Positions 8,571-11,641 of a DNA stretch of 11,641 bases are shown one piece after another (position 1 is the first letter of the stretch; each line of letters starts with the position of its first letter). A model generated the notes under the pieces. It had not been told where the DNA came from. It did no database searches and saw only the letters and a program-made list of their open reading frames with translations. Source of the stretch: Euperipatoides rowelli (lineage: Eukaryota; Onychophora; Udeonychophora; Euonychophora; Peripatopsidae); assembly GCA_003024985.2 (NCBI GenBank), contig PXIH01S0020877.1, one strand, 5' to 3'. The position numbers and the translations under genes are program-made.

Positions 8571-9045
8571 AAATTTAAAAAAAATTAGAGATAGCCCAAA
8601 CATGCCTGCTTTAAATATATAGACAGTAGAATGCAAATTTTAGCCTATGGAAAAAAAAAAAAAAAAAAAACTATAAGGTCTATTTACTATTATGAATGGT
8701 TATTTATTTTAATTAGATGTTAAACATAAGTGATTATGGTATTTATTTAAAGAAAAAAGATGTTTGTCTATTTTTAGATCAGACACGCACATTCATAATA
8801 CAATAAAAGCCCAATTAAAAGTAAACTACAATAAAGCAAGCAATAAATCATTGCCTTTTATAGTATGCTTTTTTTTTTTTTTTTTCAAATATTAACAAGC
8901 TCAAAATAAAACTTTTAAAATTATTTGATTATTATTTCAAATAATTATTGTTTAAATTGAATAATGGTAATAATATAATTAAATTCATTTATTTTAAATA
9001 AACTCCCAAATTGAAAACTGCTTAGCCTATATTTTTGTTCTCATT
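8571..9045. other. AT-rich stretch with long A and T runs, no supported gene
   Basis: The stretch contains an A-run of about 20 (near 8651-8670), a T-run of about 17 (near 8869-8885) and a 10-bp-arm inverted repeat (AATTATTTGA 8919-8928 and TCAAATAATT 8937-8946). On the minus strand this is where the LINE endonuclease would begin if ORF1 at 9046-10101 were followed by its ORF2. No endonuclease motif is visible in any frame. Confidence 0.45.
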
Positions 9046-10101
9046 CTATTTTTTTTTATGTAATTTTTTTTTTTTTAAACTTTTCATTTCCTTCGGTTCA
9101 AAGAGAAAATCTTCGGGTAGCCTAACTACCAGACTACGGCACTTTTTCCATACCTGCCTATACCTAGCCTTACAAACATGCTCCAGCACACAATTCTGCC
9201 TACAATGTGAGCACCACTTAAAAGGTCAAAACACTGCAGTATGAGTATCCTGTTTACAATGAAAACACAATTGTTTCATTAACCTTGAGTGCACCCATCC
9301 ACGCAGATGTCCCGCTGACTCAATCGAATAAGGTAGCTATCCAACCTTATACCATCCTTTAATGCAAGCATAATATGAACTGGAGTGGTACTAATCACCT
9401 TCTCGCTAATTTTAATACAAGTAGGCTTTAACGTAACTACAGTGCCAAAATCCCTAAGAATGCCAGCAATTTCATACAGCACAATCTTCGAGGGCATCCA
9501 TAGAATAGTCAGGTCCACTATATTCATTGAAGGCATATCACGTGCATATACCACTCTAAACTCTCCAAGCATAGTAAACTGACTGGCAAATTGCTGCTAT
9601 GCCTCCTTCGAAGCAAAGTCAATAAAATGGTAAAAACTATTATCCAAGTTACTATACTCTGCCAACACATTGAAATTCAAAGCTTCCAAAATATCAATCG
9701 GCCGAGCAAACTAGAGCAACAGGCTTGAACTGACCATCCACCACATTAAAAACTGTTGGGGTTTCTTCAACCAATGATAAATACCTCCACAAGTTTCCAA
9801 TTAACCTCTCCTGATAATTAATGAGGCCATCTTCACTATTAATCTGAGACATTGTGCAACTTAAGACTCGGCGCAGCACACCAAACAAACTTTGACAGTC
9901 ACTATATGACGTAGCAACAATTCTCACTAAATTGTCACATAATTTACCTACGCCATCTAGCCAAATAGTCAAATAAACCAAGCAAATACTATAATAAATA
10001 CCTTTCTTTACCTCAATAGCATAATTTGACTCCACACTATGATATACAATACCACATAATAACCAGAATTGAATAACATAAGAAACAATACACTCAGACA
10101 T
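9046..10101 (-). pseudogene. LINE ORF1 (RRM-like plus zinc knuckles), degraded
   Basis: ORF1 proteins of Tx1-like LINEs are RNA-binding chaperones that coat the element RNA. The minus-strand order is: an unrecognised N-terminal region from ATG 10101 (135 codons, frame lost at 9694-9696); then RPIDILEALNFNVLAEY and FYHFIDFASKEA; then an RRM-like core with DLTILWMP and GILRDFGTVV, followed by VDGW; then a knuckle CFHCKQDTH; then a second cysteine cluster CSHCRQNCVLEHVC; then LPEDFLFEPKEM and a lysine-rich tail ending at TAG 9046-9048. Damage: a frameshift near 9695, TAG 9597-9599, a frameshift near 9290, and TGA 9226-9228 exactly where the last Cys of the first C-x2-C-x4-H-x4-C knuckle should be. 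Reconstructed length is about 350 residues, normal for this class. The N-terminal start is inferred; no endonuclease ORF follows. Confidence 0.75.
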
Positions 10102-10165
10102 TGAAACTCAGTGTCATTCCCCAGAGGGTGACGTCTCGACGAGAGGCTAATGGGAGAATATCCGT
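10102..10165 (-). other. Probable 5' leader of the LINE ORF1 remnant
   Basis: GC and CpG stay high for about 60 bases upstream of the ORF1 ATG (minus strand: CTCTCGTCGAGACGTCACCC... to ...GAGTTTCA) and then fall abruptly to AT-rich flank. It contains the near-palindrome TCTCG-A-CGAGA on the plus strand. A short LINE 5' UTR is the simplest reading; the exact 5' end cannot be fixed without a related copy. Confidence 0.35.
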
Positions 10166-10276
10166 TATTTGTGCATATCTAAAATTAACAAATACATTTC
10201 ACATTTATATAAAGATATAAAATGAAATAATACAATTGCAGATGACAAAATCCCAAGTTTAACTGATAAAGGTTAT

Positions 10277-10291
10277 AAAAATTACTGACTT
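10277..10291 (+). repeat. Target-site duplication, left copy
   Basis: AAAAATTACTGACTT, identical to 11317-11331. It abuts the first base of recognisable LINE coding sequence (10292). Bases after the repeat differ on the two sides (C versus T), so the duplication ends at 10291. Confidence 0.85.
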
Positions 10292-11063
10292 CTTTTTCCA
10301 AAAATTTATTATGTTCCACCTGTGAAATTTACTAAAGGGTTTATCACAAATTATTTTATTTGCAATAGAATTTTATGGAAAACTCGATTGGTACCAATAT
10401 CTAAGAGGGTGCTTTTTCTGCCATTAAGCATGGGGGGAATGGATTTCATGACATTAATTTATGTATGGACACTATTAGGGCAAATGCCTGGGTCTCATAT
10501 TTAGAATTTTCCATGTACATTGTGCAGTTGGTGGAGGTCCAGCCGACCAAGGATTTCAACCTGATCCAGTTCTATCCATTTAAAGGCATGTGCACAAGTA
10601 TTATTCTGCGATGTATATATCCCCTAATTTATATGACTTTTCATATAAGTTGTTGCATTAGGCAAACTTTACATCTGTACTTCTGGTGAATAAGTATCAT
10701 CTGAAAATGGAAACAAAATGTTTTGCGGTAATTTGGATGATATTAATCATATCCTTTTTTTTTTTGTGATTATTTTGCTGACTTAAGAAGGTTATTATTA
10801 CAATATGTCAGTTATAATTTGGTGAATTCAAATGTATTAAACCCTTTTTTTTTAGTTTTGTTACAATATAGCGATATGGGTTGGTTGATCATTTTTATAT
10901 CCTATATTATGGAAGGTGAGGAATCTGGCAATTTTTCAGAATATGAAAATGTGGTCTAGAGATTAAAAAGTATTATCAGAAAGATTCTATTAATTTGCCT
11001 AAATTTGTGAAAAAGTGGGCTAATGCCAATATTCCTCGTATGGTTACAGATTTTCAGTTTTGA
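10292..11063 (+). pseudogene. LINE ORF2 C-terminal fragment
   Basis: Reading from the first inserted base gives LFPKIYYVPPVKFTKG, NRILWKTRLVPISKR and LFLPLSMGGMDF, matching YPKIAYVPHVIFT, ANTFLWRTRFVPIG and LPEALGGLGLHD of the minus-strand copy. A frameshift near 10450 moves the frame to DTIRANAWVSYLEF (matches SNAWNSYLYCF). After further damage, at about 10693-10800, come KYHLKMETKCF, then C-x-N-L-D-D-I-N-H (the CCHC finger with bases missing between its first two cysteines, and a T-run before CDYF), then DLRRLLLQYVSYNL (matches LRSLLLQYAHYNL). The end reads PKFVKKWANANIPRM, matching QKKWLNCKV in the other copy, and stops at TGA 11061-11063. RT catalytic motifs lie upstream of the truncation and are absent. 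Confidence 0.85.
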
Positions 11064-11316
11064 TGACCTGACTGGTTACTCGCCACTTACCTTTATTGTA
11101 TGGATGTGCCTGATGGTGTGGGGTTAATTTGATGTATCCTTAATGATGCCTTTGGTTCTTCTATGTTATGTTTCTTTTATGTTTTGACTGTTAGCTTGTG
11201 GCTGCTTGCCTGAAGGTGTCATTTGTGTTTTTTTGTGTTTTGTTGTGATACATGTAATTATGTATTGTATATGCCTAATAAAGTATATTAGAAGAGCGCA
11301 ATTCCCTTTATAAAAA
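10292..11316 (+). mobile_element. 5'-truncated LINE insertion (L1/Tx1-like) with A-tail
   Basis: This plus-strand copy of about 1.0 kb belongs to the same family as the minus-strand element at 6356-8061. It starts within ORF2 immediately after the left target-site duplication, keeps the C-terminal coding region, a GT-rich 3' UTR (about 11064-11276), AATAAA at 11277-11282, the family terminal signature ATTCCCTTT (11301-11309) and an A-run (11312-11320) running into the right duplication. 5' truncation, an A-rich tail and a 15-bp duplication are the hallmarks of LINE target-primed reverse transcription. The empty site would read GGTTATAAAAATTACTGACT followed by TTATAAATG, and the A-rich left edge fits an L1-type endonuclease preference. 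The coding part is broken, so the copy is dead. Confidence 0.92.
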
Positions 11317-11331
11317 AAAAATTACTGACTT
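11317..11331 (+). repeat. Target-site duplication, right copy
   Basis: AAAAATTACTGACTT, identical to 10277-10291, directly following the A-tail of the LINE insertion. Because the tail itself is A, the left edge of the repeat could be shifted by a few bases. Confidence 0.85.
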
Positions 11332-11478
11332 TATAAATGAGTCCAGAAGCCTTTTCATTTCTCCATTTCTTAAAATAATAGTATTTAAATATTTCAGGGC
11401 ATGTGGATGCACATCCTTCAGCTGAGAAAGATTCACATTCCACTGAAAACAAAGTTGCACCTGATCAGACACACTGTT
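11330..11478 (-). CDS. Candidate internal exon, unknown minus-strand gene
   Basis: On the minus strand a good acceptor (TTTTACTTTACAG, AG at 11480-11479) is followed by a frame open for about 50 codons without a stop, unusual at this base composition: NSVSDQVQLCFQWNVN..., LSQLKDVHPHALKYLN, ...GEMKRLLDSFIK. It meets a plausible donor GTCAGT (11329-11324), giving a 149-nt exon. The predicted helix-rich peptide is not recognised. The opposite strand offers a rival exon: acceptor ...ATATTTCAG ending at 11397, then 29 codons (HVDAHPSAEKDSHSTENK... ending THCSVK) to TAA 11487-11489. I favour the minus reading for its length but cannot exclude the plus. The LINE at 10292-11316 would sit in the intron just downstream of this exon. 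Confidence 0.3.
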
Positions 11479-11502
11479 CTGTAAAGTAAAACTATCAAAT
11501 GA

Positions 11503-11519
11503 TTTTTTTTTTTTTTTTT
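11503..11519. repeat. T17 homopolymer
   Basis: A run of 17 T. On the minus strand it is an A-run about 20 bases before the candidate acceptor of the exon at 11330-11478. The remainder of the window (11520-11641) is AT-rich with nothing recognisable. Confidence 0.7.
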
Positions 11520-11641
11520 AAATAATATAGTCAGGACTTTATTCGTATTTATTTATATTTTTTATATACTCAACTTTAGATCATAGAAATACATATGTGT
11601 ACATAAAATAATATCCAATATTTAAAATGTGGGGAAAAAAA

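Noticed and set aside
9035-9244. Plus-strand 69-codon frame
   Set aside because: Antisense shadow of the ORF1 zinc-knuckle and lysine-rich tail.
9385-9582. Plus-strand 65-codon frame
   Set aside because: Antisense shadow of the RRM-like part of the LINE ORF1.
1-11641. tRNA, rRNA, CRISPR array, bacterial operon or riboswitch signals
   Set aside because: No T-loop GTTCRANNC in a cloverleaf context, no regularly spaced direct repeats with spacers, and no bacterial-style gene organisation were seen on either strand.

Overview
This is an AT-rich, homopolymer-rich stretch of a eukaryotic nuclear genome. It is most likely metazoan and probably an aquatic invertebrate. The reasons are spliceosomal-type splice signals, abundant A/T homopolymers, no bacterial-style gene packing, several decayed non-LTR (LINE) retrotransposon copies, and an excess of the word TAGGCTA/TAGCCTA. 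The taxon cannot be fixed from the sequence alone. No complete host gene is present; host-gene content is limited to candidate exons.

Layout. At 1-1216 there is a candidate terminal exon of a plus-strand gene (450-510) followed by a possible 3' UTR with an AATAAA at 1198. From 1217 to about 3770 the sequence is AT-rich with no gene I can support. At 3770-4990 GC and CpG rise, with an AAGATGGCGG motif, an ETS-type CCGGAAGT, small hairpins and a candidate minus-strand first exon ending at a GTAAGT donor, so this looks like a promoter or 5'-exon region. From 4990 to 6355 it is AT-rich again. At 6356-8061, minus strand, lies the 3' half of a decayed LINE: reverse transcriptase (AYVDD), C-terminal CCHC finger, 3' UTR and a poly(A) tail repeated in tandem. 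At 8062-9045 there is AT-rich DNA with one GC-richer patch (8272-8436). At 9046-10165, minus strand, lies a decayed LINE ORF1 (RRM-like region plus zinc knuckles) with a short leader. At 10292-11316, plus strand, lies a second LINE copy, 5'-truncated, flanked by a 15-bp target-site duplication and ending in AATAAA plus an A-tail. At 11330-11478 there is a candidate minus-strand host exon beside that insertion.

The two ORF2 fragments align at the protein level over the same C-terminal region and share the 3'-end signature AATAAAG...ATTCCCTTT-poly(A), so they are one family, best placed in the L1/Tx1 group (no RNase H seen, C-terminal CCHC, RRM/zinc-knuckle ORF1). All copies carry stops and frameshifts and cannot encode working protein. 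Nothing here amounts to a clearly new functional system. The most informative points are the LINE family, its duplicated 3' tail, the clean insertion with its target-site duplication, and the puzzling ORF1 fragment that lacks an adjoining endonuclease region.
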